Shown here one piece after another: positions 21,548 to 32,237 of a DNA stretch of 64,000 nt. This stretch comes from Triglochin maritima. Taxonomy: Eukaryota; Streptophyta; Magnoliopsida; Alismatales; Juncaginaceae. The stretch spans positions 23,603,621-23,667,620 of the forward strand of contig OY821784.1 in assembly GCA_963682175.1 (NCBI GenBank). The letters run 5' to 3'. The translations under genes were made by a program, and so were the position numbers. The notes beneath the pieces are model-generated. The model was not told the origin of the DNA, searched no databases, and was given only the letters and a program-made list of their open reading frames with translations. Each line of letters begins with the position of its first letter. The first letter of the stretch is position 1.

Positions 21548-23031
21548 TCAAGTACCTACAATTGAAGATTTTGGTACCCATTTTTGCTTGGGTCCAATCA
21601 TGTTAGTTTTTGGAACCCAAACCATTTTGGTTTTAGGTGCCCAAATACTTGAGGAAGTTTTATTCACTACAAAATGCTTTCCATTCAAAGTAGTGTGAAT
21701 AACATGGTTCTTAAAGTTATTAGCATAAAAACCTATACCATGTTTATCTAGTGATTGTCTTTGACTACCAATAAGCATATCAAGCATTTTCTTTCCACTT
21801 GTGAATTTTTCAAGATCCTTTTGTAATTGAACATTCTTAGCAATTAGATCTTGAATATTTTCACCACATGAAGGTTTTGCATTTTGAGTTGTAATTTCAT
21901 CAATCAATTGAGTGTTCTCTAATGCAATTTTATCATGACTAGCAAGCATTTCATTCTTCTCATTCATGATAGATTCAATTTGAGATTGTAGCTCATTGAT
22001 TTTCTTTCTTGTTGTTTATTCTTTTGACAAATTTTCTCAAAATTTTCAAGCAATTCATTGAATTTGTATTGAAGTTCATTATATACATTTGAATTATTTG
22101 AATCAATTGAATCGCGACTAGAGCAAGAAGATACCTCACTATCGTCATCTTCTATTGCCATGAAGCACATCGAGGCGAATTCGCCTTCAATTGATGAAGA
22201 TGATGAAGTGTCCCAAGTGGCTTTGAGAGCTTTCTTCTTCTTCTCTTTTCTCTTGCTCTTCTCCTTCTCTTTTCTCCTTTCTTTCTCTTCTTTGAGAAAC
22301 TCCTTAAATTGAAGTGTCGTCAATTGTTCCTCGATATCACTATCTTCTTTGATTGAATTGGTGACGGCGTGTAGCCCTAAGGATTTATTGACTCTCTTCT
22401 CATTTCGGTCTTTCATTTGTATCTCATATGTCATGAGACTTCCCATGAGTTCTTCAACCGACAATTTCGTTAGATCTTGCGCTTCTTCTATTGCGGTTGT
22501 CTTTTCTTCCCAATCGTCGTTGAGAGACCGGAGAATCTTCCTTGTCATTTCTCCCTTGCTAAAAATCTTTCCAAGAGTACTAAGGGAGTTAATAATTTTG
22601 GTGAAGCGAGTGTGCATCTCGCTTATGTTTTCACCGGGTAGCATATGAAACAATTCATATTTATGCATGAGTAGATTAATCCTAGTTTCTTTTAATCTAG
22701 TGGATCCCTCATGATGCATTTCTAATGTGTGCCAAATTTCATATGCACTTTCACACCCTCTCACTCGATTATATTCATTTTCATTTAAACCACAATATAA
22801 CATATTCATAATGCGGGCATTAATTTCCGCCTCCTTAATTTTGGGTTTAGGTAATGAAATAATCTCATCATCATTTGGTGGGGTGTATGATTTTAAAATA
22901 AAACTCCAAAATTTTAAATCATGAGATTGCAAATATATTTTCATCCTCTTTTTCCAATAATCATAATTTAGGCCATTAAAAAGAGGTGGTTTATTAGTTG
23001 ATAAACCCTCACTATGATTAGATTGAGCCAT
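21548..23031 (-). pseudogene. gag: copia-type Gag, single frameshift
   Basis: ATG at 23031 lies only 38 bp after the PBS. The first 350 residues form a DUF4219/UBN2-type Gag: NYDYWKKRMKIYLQSHDLKFW near the start, then YEIWHTLEMHHEG, a KETRINLLMHKYELF segment, and a highly charged Lys/Glu-rich zone (about residues 245-280). An acidic Ser-rich zone follows. A one-base loss near 22003 shifts frame; the rest continues from 21967 to 21548, with coiled-coil-like sequence and a WVPK-repeat tail (KTKMVWVPKTN, QKWVPKSS). In complete copia elements that tail sits between Gag and integrase. No CCHC knuckle is evident. The homologue is at 55866-56847. Confidence 0.88.
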
Positions 23032-23069
23032 GCTAATATTTCGATTAAGAAAATAAATTTAGCTAACAA

Positions 23070-23082
23070 GGCTCTGATACCA
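23070..23082 (-). other. Primer binding site (initiator tRNA-Met)
   Basis: Read on the minus strand this is tggtatcagagcc, the common plant copia PBS, two bases from the LTR. Confidence 0.92.
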
Positions 23083-23084
23083 AA

Positions 23085-24628
23085 TGTGGGGATCTTAAGG
23101 GGCCCTCTAGTGATCGTAATTAAACAAGATGTGGAATTAAAAACTAATTACGAACTAACAACTAATCATGCAAGGGTTATTCTAAGAGATAGAGAACTTG
23201 CAAACCAACGTTGAAGTCGACGCCCGATTTAACGAGGTTCGGCACCCTCCCCGGGTCCTAGTCCTCACTCAAAAGCCCCGCTCGTCCCTCAAGCCTCGCT
23301 TGTGGTTTCCACTATCCGATCTCCGTTACCGGGCCGAGATCAACGCCTTTACAAACCCGAGCCTCGCGAACAACCTCGCCTCGCCCGTGTCTCCTCTCAC
23401 AACCCGAGAGGGAGCTTCCTTGAAGCTATTACAACTCTTGTGATTTGGATGAAAGAATGGAATCACAACTCTTGCTAATGACACTCTAACTTTGAGCACA
23501 CTTGGATTATGATATGGATCTAGGAATAGAAGTGGTGAAGTTTTGGCTTGAGTGTATATGATTTGAGCTTTGAAGGTTTGGAAAAGATAGCACAAGGATA
23601 CTTGATGTTTGGAGAGTGTAGTACTTGTGTTGTGCTTCTAATGAGGTCCTTATATATGCTTCAAAGCTCTTAGAGTCGTTGGGGAGGGGGTGAGAAAGTT
23701 GACCCATGAAATGTGATGATGTGACAAAAGTTCGGGCAGAATTTGCACGCTCTTCGGTAGACCGTTAACCCAACGGATTACCGAAGATGGTCATTTCGGT
23801 TTACCGAATTATATTCGGTGAACCGCTCACTCAACTCCAGTAGCTCTCTAACTAGCAACCCTAATATAATTCGGTTTACCGAATCCTATTCGGTGAACCG
23901 TTCCAAACTGGACAGTAAGATTGGTAGGGTTCTGTTTATGCTAAGTTCGGTTGACCGTGTATACTTCGGTATACCGAAGTTTGCGCGGGTCTTGCGCTGA
24001 CAAAGCGTGGGAGAATGGTTTACCAATAACGGTCAATTTTAAATAGCCGTTGGTCTCCTAAAGCAATATGATTCGGTTGACCGAATGAAGTTCGGTGTAC
24101 CGAATATGGATAAGTCAATTTGGCTTTAGGTCAAGATTTAAATACGACCGTTGGAGCAAAGTCCAAAACCGGTCCAGGCTAATTCGGTCTACCGAAGGCG
24201 GTTCGGTATACCGAGGTGGTTATTCCAGGGAACACCTAAAGGATTCTACACGGTTGACCGCAAGGTGTTCGGTGGACCGCACTCTACATGATTCGGTTTA
24301 CCGAGTGGGGTTCGGTTAACCGTGGGGATACGGGACAGAATCCTAATGTGCTCAAGTTTACATTAATCCTTAGGACTCAAATTATACTACATTACATATT
24401 GGTCCAAAGCTTGATTACATGTCTTGAGTCTTTATCTTCTTGTCCCCAAGCTCCTTAGCTTGATTCTTCATCAACCTATTAAGAATATCGCAAGTACACG
24501 AATATATATGCAATGCATGTATTCATGTTTGCTTACTTTGATTGTCTAGGTTGATTGATTAAATATAGATTAAGATTAGATTACTTAATCATCAAAACTA
24601 AATAAAGATTAAGGCTAAAAAGCCAACA
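23085..24628 (-). repeat. gag-only element 5' LTR
   Basis: This twin of 19407-20948 carries the same palindrome array (23751-24323) and CpG-rich part (23215-23440). In element sense the order is U3 with palindromes, then the CpG-rich part near R/U5. Confidence 0.93.
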
Positions 24629-24795
24629 TAGACAACACTCCTCCTCCTTGGCAAAAAGGAGGTTTAACGGCTTGTTGCACGTGCTAAGTGCAACCGTGAT
24701 TCCTACGAAAGTGAGTTAGGATTTCTTGTTTCTCGTTTGCTTTTCTCTTTCTTTGTTTTGCTCGGGACTAGCAAAAACTTAGGTGTGGGGGTATT
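24629..24795 (+). other. gypsy 3' UTR right part and polypurine tract
   Basis: This is the continuation of the gypsy 3' UTR after the nested element. It ends in the PPT aggtgtgggggtatt (24781-24795) directly before the 3' LTR. Confidence 0.82.
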
Positions 24796-26357
24796 TGATT
24801 GACATCATTTCATGGTCATATTTGTATCTTATATCCATTATATTACACCTAAGCAATGCTACGTGACGAGTTTTATGTTTAGTTTTCAGGAATAAAGAGG
24901 TTTGAAGAGAAGAGCCATGAAAGGATCCAAAAGCAGGAAAAAGGACTTAATTGTGAGACCTGGGGACTAAGATGCAAGGGAGAAGGACCTAATCGTAAGA
25001 CCGAAGGACCTAAGAGCAAAACAGAATACTCCACACCATCATGGGGAGTATTTTACCAATTCGAGTCGGGTCGGAGCTCCAACAAGTCAAGTAACCGCAT
25101 CAAAGACCAACAATACCAGAAAGAAAAGCCCACAACAAATGCCAACACGGTCCGAAGAGTTTGGACCGCCAATTGGCGGTCTTGGACCGCTAATTGGCGG
25201 TCCATATTGCTCAGGATCCGTCGAAATTTCTCCTGGACTTGTATTAATGTGTGCTTAGTCTATTTTTGGTATTGGTTTAGTCCCACATCGGGGGATTGTC
25301 CCGGATTAGCTTTTTCCATGCTTATAAATAGAACTCTTCACCTCCCATTGTATCCATCTCTCTGTTTGGTGGACACCTTCCCTACTAAGAGTGAAGCCTT
25401 GAAGCAAAACTCTGGTGGAGGAAGAGCTACTTGTAATTGAGTGATTTAATAATAAAAGTTTTCCTTTAATTGTGTTGTTTCTCTCTTAGTTTAATTTCCT
25501 GTCATATGTTTGCTTTGTTGCTTGTTTTATTTTATGCTTCTTTAATATTTCTTGCTTGATTAGTATAAGTTTAATTTCAGTATTATGCTTTCTTTTGCTA
25601 ATATAGTTAGTGTAATGAGTAGTGAGTAGTCCATCCCCATTTGGGGGGTGGAGAAATATGTGATATAATCATGTAGTGTATTAAGTGTGTGTTATTTTTA
25701 TCCCTTGAGCTTTATATGATTTCCATAACCATCTAATGGGTCTCCACTCTTATCTTTGATATGCTAATGCTCTTGAATGAAGCTTAGCTTATGCTTTGAT
25801 TAGTGGACCTATTTTATGGGGAATGATAAGGTTAGGATATGGATGAAGTTAATATTGGAAACACAAGTTGTAGTGTATGAGCTCTTGTTGCCTTTACCTT
25901 AGCTAATGTCTTGTATGTTTTAATGATGTAGTCTTATCTTAATTCATGTGGAGGCATAGTACGGTCTAGTCTTTATACTTGAGTTCATGTAGCTTCATTC
26001 CAACTATTGTCTTGTATGTTTTAATGATGTAGTGAAATCTTAATTCATGTGGAGGGAAAGTTGGATGTAGTTTTATGATTTCATGCACTACATGTTGTGA
26101 AGAGCTTAATGAACACACACATACACTTCTTTATGTTCACATTATTTCTCTACCCCCTTTGGGGTTTAGTTTTATCGTTTCTTCTCCATCTCATTTCAGC
26201 TTTGTAGTGTAGTTTAGTGTAACCAACCTTTCTTCCCTTTCTTTACCTCTCGCCTTCGCACAAACCAAGTGTCGACACACCTCCCAGTGGACTCCCGTAT
26301 TTGCCACCGCTTCAATGCGGTCGTGCACTTGCGGTAGAAATATAAAACGATCAATCA
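24796..26357 (+). repeat. gypsy 3' LTR
   Basis: It is 1562 bp, the twin of 13789-15351, with palindromes at 25164-25203 and a TATA box at 25322-25330. It is followed by the target duplication GTATT at 26358-26362. Confidence 0.95.
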
Positions 26358-27173
26358 GTATTTCTTTAAGACGTTGTTAATATAAGTCTCTTGAGACAAT
26401 CCCAGAAGTCTCTTGGACCTATCTCTAACAATCTTGACACCATGGATGTAGCTAGCTTCACCCATGTCCTTCATATAAAACGTGGAGGACAACCACTCTT
26501 TAGTGGATTTCAAAAACTCTTTGCTATTGGCAGCCATGAGTATGTCATCAACATACAAGGTCAGAATGACAAATTTACCATTGGATCTCTTAACGTACAC
26601 ACACTGATCTTCCTCAAGCATAGAGAATGCATTCTCTGATATAGCTTGATGAAAGCGAATGTTCCACTGTCTAGACGCTTGTTTTAAGCCATATAAGGAC
26701 TTATTGAGCCTGCACACTTTGCGCTCTTGTCCTTTGACTTCAAAACCTTGAGGTTGATCCATATAGATCTCCTCCTCAAGTTCTCCATTGAGAAAAGCAG
26801 TCTTTACATCCATTTTGTAAAGCTCTAAGTCCATCTGAGCTACAATAGCTAGTACAAGGCGGATGGAGGCAAACCGAACCACGGGTGAAAAGGTTTCCTC
26901 AAAATCCATGCCTTCTCTTTGGGTGTAGCCTTTAGCTACCAGTCTAGCCTTGAATCTATCAATAGATCCATCCGCCTTCCTCTTAATCTTGAGGATCCAC
27001 CCAAAGAGAAGTTCGGCGGTAAGTCGACCAAGTCCCAGACTCGATTAACTTTCATCGACTCCAACTCTTCCTCTATAACTTCTAACCACTCTTTAGCATT
27101 TGGACCTTCCAAAGCCTCTTTCAAGGTCTCCGGTTCTTGCTCATCGATTACTGTCATCCCGGATGATTCTTAA
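26358..27173 (-). pseudogene. copia reverse transcriptase, N-terminal and central part
   Basis: The minus-strand segment 27157-26936 starts with the pre-RT region (EALEGPNAKEWLEVIEEELESM), then shifts frame near 26940. From 26909 it gives ETFSPVVRFASIRLVLAIVA, YKMDVKTAFLNGELEEEIYM, KSLYGLKQASRQW and the catalytic YVDDILMA (26555-26532). The frame stays open to the gypsy insertion, where VLKKY is cut; RT resumes at 13788. This enzyme copies element RNA into DNA. The domain is well kept but is inactivated by the frameshift and by the 12.6-kb insertion. Confidence 0.92.
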
Positions 27174-28405
27174 TCAATTTCTTCTTGAGCTATCATGAGG
27201 GCCTCTTCCTCTAAGCGAAACTGCCTACGAGGAATGAGCCCACGTTTGCTTCGACGCAGATGGATATCTGATGGCTCATCCTCCGTGAGAGCTATCGGAT
27301 CCTCAACATTGCTGCTCCCACTAGGATCGACTGGTGGAACCTCATGTTCAACTTCCAGATCATGATCCCGTGGACTGACAATGTCCTCATCTTGTTGTTT
27401 CAAAGAAGTCCACTAACTCTTTGATAGCTCCAGCAAGGGTTGGAAAATCATTTTCCAAGAATGTGGCATCCCTAGACTCCAGTTCCGTCCTTCTTTCATT
27501 CTCGTCTACCCCGATAAAAACATAACCTTTGGAGAAATCACTGTATTTTACAAAGATACACTTTTTCCCTCTAGGTCCTAGTTTTCCATATCGGTGACTA
27601 GTAGAATGAATGTATGCCGCGCATCCCCAAGGACGCAGCAGACTAAAATCAGGCTTCCGTCCTGTCCATAACTCATATGGAGTTGAGGGAACCGATTTTG
27701 TTGGAACTCTATTGAGGATATAGGCAGCAGTCATTAGAGCATCTCCCCAAAACGAAATTGGTAAGCTCGCATGCGCCATCATGGATCTAACCATGTCTAG
27801 CAACGTTCTATTCCTTCTCTCGGCAACACCATTTTGCTGACGAGTATAAGGCATAGTGAGTTGTCTAGATATCCCCTTTTCATCACATAACTCCTTGGAC
27901 ATTATGGAGAGATACTCACCACCTTTATCCGTTCTAAGAGTTTTTATCTTATTATCCAACTGATTCTCAACTAAGCTCATGAATTTCTTAAAACATTCTA
28001 GAGCTTCTGACTTGTGAGAAATAAGATAAATATGACCATATCTAGGGAAGTCATCAATGAATGTGATGAAGTAACTTTGTCCATGTCTAGTACGCACATT
28101 CAAAGGTCCACAAATGTCTGAGTGAATTAGTTCTAAAGGAGAAGTAGCCCTAATAGCTTTTCCGAACAGTTGTCTAGTTGCCTTTCCAGCTAGACAAGGT
28201 TCACAGGCCGGCAATTCAAATTTGGAGCATTCCCCTAATACCCCCTTCTTTGCCAACTTGTTCATCCGGTCAACACCAATGTGACCTAGTCTAGCATGCC
28301 ACATAACTGAATCATTATTAATGGAACTTTGGCTCATAAAGGCACTAGTATTATGATTGAAATCATAAATTGCGTCCAACACAATAAAACTGTCAGAAAG
28401 AAAAG
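27170..28405 (-). pseudogene. copia integrase and linker
   Basis: The segment 28382-27387 is a long open frame. It has the HHCC zinc finger (WHARLGHIG ... [11 protein letters not shown]), the GPLNV start of the catalytic core with [28 protein letters not shown] and [11 protein letters not shown]. These supply the two Asp and the Glu of the D-D-35-E triad. The C-terminal part has the copia motif [18 protein letters not shown]. After a stop at 27387 the acidic linker 27403-27170 (HLRRSKRG) follows in another frame and leads to RT. Integrase inserts the DNA copy into the host chromosome. Confidence 0.93.
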
Positions 28406-28880
28406 CACGTCAATAATAAATGTTAGAAAGGTATAAACCCACATCATTGTTCTCAAAAACAACTTTAAAACCATGTCTCATCAAGACAACAACAGAAATA
28501 ATATTTCGCCGTATAGCTGGTGCATACAACACGTCGTGAAGTAATAGGATCCGGACACTTCGCAAAGCCACTTTGCATGTGCCAACTCCAAGAACTTCAA
28601 CGCTAGTGTTGTTTGCCATGTTTATTTGCCTCCCACTTGGAACACGGCGATATTCCACGAAGGCAGAACGATCCTTTGTTACGTGGTCTGTGGCACCTGA
28701 ATCCACAATCCACACAGGAGAATGATCAGTGAGCATCACAGAACTAGTCACGTTACAATTCGATGGATTACACACAGTAATTACCTTTTGCTCAGTGCAC
28801 TCACGAGCAAAATGTCCAGTCTTTCGGCAGTTAAAACAAGTCACATTAGACTTATCTTTCCCACCTCTTGATCCTCGAGG
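28406..28880 (-). pseudogene. copia Gag zinc knuckle and protease
   Basis: The minus-strand frame 28844-28410 starts with the CCHC knuckle CFNCRKTGHFAREC, then the protease with catalytic WIVDSGATDHVT and the segments INMANNTSVEVLGVG and LHDVLYAPAIRRNIISV. A stop at 28410 separates it from integrase, and a stop near 28881 separates it from the upstream gag, so the polyprotein is broken twice. The catalytic Asp-Ser-Gly is intact. Confidence 0.9.
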
Positions 28881-29642
28881 TCATTTCTTTCCATCTTTGT
28901 TTTCTGTTTTGTTTGCATTTGCACCCTTCTTGCCTTTAAAACCCTGAGCTCTATCTCTTTTGCACTTAAAACCTACACTCCTCCGAGGAGCGCCAGCCTC
29001 AGCAGCAAACACTTCAGTTAGAGGGGCTTCCGCAAGCATGCGGTCCTCCTCAAGCTCTAGGTGTTTTGCGGCCTGGTCAAATGTCCTGATGTCATCAGCA
29101 TGGGTCAGATGGACCTTCATATGCTCCCAACTCTTCGAAGGCAAAGATCTGATGAGAGCAGACACTTGCTCCTCATCGGTCTTAGCACGACCGGCAGCGC
29201 TCATCTCGCTAATCATGTTGGACATTGCGGTAATATGTTGCCTCATTGTGTGACCTTGGCGCATTTTATACCCATCAAACATAAGCCCAAGCTGACGGGC
29301 CCTTGTGACGGAGGTCACTCCGTACTGAAACTTCACAGCTTCCCACAAGGCCTTTGCAGTTTGAAACTTTTCGAACCGTAGTAACAGATCGTCCCTCATT
29401 GAACTTAGAATTGTGATTCGAGCAATTCGGTCTTTCTTTTTCCATGCATTATAAACATCCAAGTTTCTGCGATGTTGCGCAGTATTCCCCTCCTCGGGGG
29501 GAGACATAGATTGGTTTATGTTTTCTAACATGTCCTGATCCTCTAATAGATACTCAATTTTACGATGCCACATATTGTAATTTCTTTCATTGAGTTTATC
29601 TCCTCGAGTCAGATCAGCGACAATGCTTTTGGAAGCAGCCAT
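28881..29642 (-). pseudogene. gag: copia Gag (capsid part)
   Basis: The likely start is the ATG at 29642 (MAASKSIVADLTRGDKL); an in-frame ATG at 29669 would add nine residues. The frame shows the usual UBN2-type copia Gag features: NYNMWHRKIEYLLEDQDML, ALWEAVKFQYGVTSVTRARQL, and MRQHITAMSNMISEM followed by LIRSLPSKSWEHMKVHL. A basic Lys-rich tail follows before the stop at 28881. Length and layout are normal for the family. It forms the virus-like particle. It is open for 254 codons but is cut off from the zinc knuckle downstream. Confidence 0.9.
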
Positions 29643-30588
29643 AAGGAATCTTGGACAATCAAAATACATAGCGATACATGAGTTCTAGCATAAAATATAA
29701 CGAGCTACAATAGTCATAAAAATAATCTGACTTAATAGCTTTAGCATTCAGACCAAAAGAAAACATATAGCATTCGACCAAATCCTCATGCAATAGTTAA
29801 GAAAGCCATTTTACTAATCTAGATATTGAGCTCCATCATGATTTAATGACCCAAAAAAAAACGTTTTCAATCATGGTAAATCAGCAAATAAGAAAGATAT
29901 TTGCCCCCGGTTGCAACGTGGTTCACACAAAACACTTCTACCTTGCAACTCCCACTAGGCATGCGAGTTCCCAAAAATGGTTTTAAAAAAAACAATCAAC
30001 ATCACACAGATATGATTACTACATTACTTCCATATCGAGCTAATGATCCCCATTAGGGATTTAACCTCGTCGACCGGAACCTGCATGAGTCTTATAGCAA
30101 TAATATCGCAATAATAAAAAATAAAGGAGCCCCTCGTCTCCTCAGGGCAATAAACAGTCCACAACCCATAATTATTACAGTCCATAAATATTACAGTCCC
30201 TAAATATTACAGCCCATTGCGATAACTATTGCAAATGGAAATAAATGAATGAAATTACGCTCATCTCTCAATAAGGCAGTAAATAAAATCAGCAATCATT
30301 CATTCCACATAGCCACAAATCTTTCCATACGTTAGCACAATCTGACGTATGAAAAAAAAATACCATAAAGTGTGCACCTCATTCAAACAATAAGGAAGTA
30401 ATGCATAAGGAAACAATGCATGAATGGGGCACGAAAATAGGCAAAAAAACGTGTTACGTAATGACAACCAATCTCCACAATAATCATTCTCAAAACAGAA
30501 TTTTTTTTTCTTCTTTCCCTAATCAATATAATCATGATAGCACAAAATTATCCTACTTTGATTAGGAAACAAAAATCCTAAATTATAT

Positions 30589-30975
30589 GGTGGAGAGCAA
30601 CACATATTTTTGCATCAAAGGACAGCATCCAAACATATTTTTAAGGCAATAAATTCCAGCCCATAATATCTTCCAAAAAATTTCAGAATTAGCCAATCTT
30701 TCCATAATTAATATAAGCATGCCATCAACAATAATTATGCTAGTTGTAATGGAAAGAAAAATTCAAAATTCTTTGGTGGAGAGCAACACATATTTTTGCA
30801 TCAAAGGAAAGCATCCAAACATATTTTTAAGGCAATAAAATTGCAGCCCATAATATCTTCCAAAAATTTCAGAATTAGCCAATCTTTCCATAATCAATAT
30901 AAGCATGCCATCAACAATAATTATGCTACTTGTAATGGAAAGAAAAATTCGAAATTCTTTGGTGGATGGCATCAC
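30589..30975 (-). repeat. Tandem repeat, about 186-bp unit
   Basis: Two nearly identical units begin ggtggagagcaacacatatt at 30589 and 30776. A third start at 30961 (ggtggatggcatcacata) diverges quickly. Confidence 0.8.
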
Positions 30976-30989
30976 ATATATGTACATTT

Positions 30990-31225
30990 GATGAAAAGGA
31001 AATATTTCAAATGAAATGCATGCAATCATTCCAAAAGAAATCCGAAAATCCTTAATGAGATTAACATATATGTGCATTCAATCATAAAGGAAATATTTCA
31101 AATGAAATGCATGCAATTATTCCAAAAGAAATCCAAAATATCCTTAATGAGATTAACATATATGTGCATTCAATCATAAAGGAAATATTTGAAATGAATG
31201 AATGCTCTCATTCCAAAAATCCGAA
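30990..31225 (-). repeat. Tandem repeat, about 91-bp unit
   Basis: About two and a half units, each starting with aaaggaaatattt(c/g)aaatga near 30996, 31086 and 31178 and containing cattccaaaa. Confidence 0.8.
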
Positions 31226-31829
31226 AAATACAATATGGTAAGTCAATATTCATGTATGTGCATGATTTTGCAATCAACATCTAATACTAGATGCATGCAC
31301 ATGTGATTAAAAAAATTACATATACATGAATAAGGCAACAAGCATCTAACCTTAGATGTATGTACAAGAGTTTTTAAAAAAAATTGCACAATCAAATCAT
31401 ACTATCCGAAATATATGATCACATTATATGATACATGCAATAATTAACTCTTGTAAAATTATCATCATATTTCAAACAACATATATGCGCAAATAATCAA
31501 GAATAAACCAACTCTAGCCGCAAGCTTTGGTTGAAAGAAATATGCGCAACAAACATAGATTAACATGTAACCCTAGGTACATGCATAAAGTGAAATCTAA
31601 GCTGTGCTCAAGAATGAAATAATGATGAAACTTGTAATGCAATTCGCATGTAATGAAATGAATCAAGAAAAAACATGCGCAAGGGTGAGAAAAAATGCCA
31701 TCAAACCCTAGGCGCATGATGAAGAGAAAAAACTACACATGTTTGCAATTTCTTTCAAAAGCTACCGAAATTATTTCAACATATATGAAATAAGAAAGTG
31801 CTCAAAAAAGTTTCGGAGGTGACCAACCT

Positions 31830-31842
31830 GGCTCTGGTACCA
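31830..31842 (-). other. copia primer binding site (initiator tRNA-Met)
   Basis: Read on the minus strand this is tggtaccagagcc, the initiator tRNA-Met site with one base changed (c for t), one base from the 5' LTR. Confidence 0.88.
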
Positions 31843-31843
31843 A

Positions 31844-32232
31844 TGTTAGCAATCTACGATTGAATCTACAGGTTCAGAATTACCTTTGGTGGAGAGAACA
31901 TGTGGCAGCGGAATGGATCGGCGATCACCTCACGGAATCCTCTGGAGCACCGGTCGGTCTTCTACTCTCTTGGAGAAGAAGCACGAGTCCACAACCCAAG
32001 AGTCTACGGATTGGCTTGATGGATGTGGAGGGATGAATGGGAGAGAGAGGGAGAGGGCTGCTAGGGTTAGGATGGAGGCTAGGGTTTGCACACAAGAATT
32101 AGTCCATCGAATGGGAGGCTCCCCTCCTTATATAGATGGCCCCACCGGAAACCCTAATGCGCAGCCAATGAGTGTGCACCACGTGTCAGTGCTTTGGGCA
32201 AACATCATCTTAATCCTTAGATTAATCAAATA
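31844..32232 (-). repeat. copia 5' LTR
   Basis: This 389-bp twin of 11359-11747 starts tgttagcaatctacg on the plus strand. The target duplication GTTCT follows at 32233-32237. A possible TATA box is the decamer ccttatatag near 32126 (read on the opposite strand as ctatataagg). Confidence 0.92.
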
Positions 32233-32237
32233 GTTCT

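Larger units (their letters stand above)
19407..24628 (-). mobile_element. Gag-only copia-type retrotransposon (TR-GAG; Sirevirus-like), minus strand
   Basis: The element has LTRs of 1542 bp (19407-20948) and 1544 bp (23085-24628). In element sense they start TGTTGGC and end CCCCACA. The PBS at 23070-23082 fits initiator tRNA-Met and the PPT lies at 20949-20962. The only gene is gag (23031-21548). Protease, integrase, RT and RNase H are absent, so it depends on a relative for movement. I counted about 17 LTR differences (about 1.1 %), the youngest of the three nested elements. Several purine tracts upstream of the 3' LTR and palindrome-rich LTRs point to a Sirevirus relation (inference). Confidence 0.88.
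13789..26357 (+). mobile_element. Full-length non-autonomous Athila-like gypsy element nested in copia RT
   Basis: The LTRs (13789-15351 and 24796-26357) start TGATTGA and end TCAATCA, and the 5-bp target duplication GTATT lies at 13784-13788 and 26358-26362. It has a tRNA-Asp PBS and a PPT. Its internal region holds one gag-derived gene and no intact pol, so it must have moved with enzymes from another element. A gag-only copia-type element is inserted in its 3' UTR (19407-24628). I counted about 14 LTR differences in the first 650 bp (about 2 %), so it is younger than its copia host. Confidence 0.95.
29643..31829 (-). other. copia 5' leader, long and AT-rich, with tandem repeats
   Basis: There are 2.2 kb between the PBS and gag without coding signal. 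They contain two imperfect tandem repeat arrays: about 186-bp units starting at 30589, 30775 and (partial) 30960, and about 91-bp units starting near 30996, 31086 and 31178. A 2-kb leader is long for a copia element. Open frames at 30763-31077 and 30796-31014 lie in the repeats and look accidental. Confidence 0.75.
11359..32232 (-). mobile_element. Ty1/copia element, minus strand, carrying a nested gypsy insertion
   Basis: Both LTRs are 389 bp (11359-11747 and 31844-32232), and the 5-bp target duplication GTTCT lies at 11354-11358 and 32233-32237. The PBS (31830-31842) and PPT (11748-11759) are in the right places for minus orientation. Genes read right to left: gag, protease, integrase, RT, RNase H. 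The RT is split at 13788/26358 by a 12.6-kb gypsy element; without it the copia is about 8.3 kb. I counted about 19 differences between the LTRs (about 5 %), so it is the oldest of the three nested elements. Confidence 0.93.

Noticed and set aside
22349..22648. 99-codon plus-strand frame
   Set aside because: Antisense to the Gag of the gag-only element.
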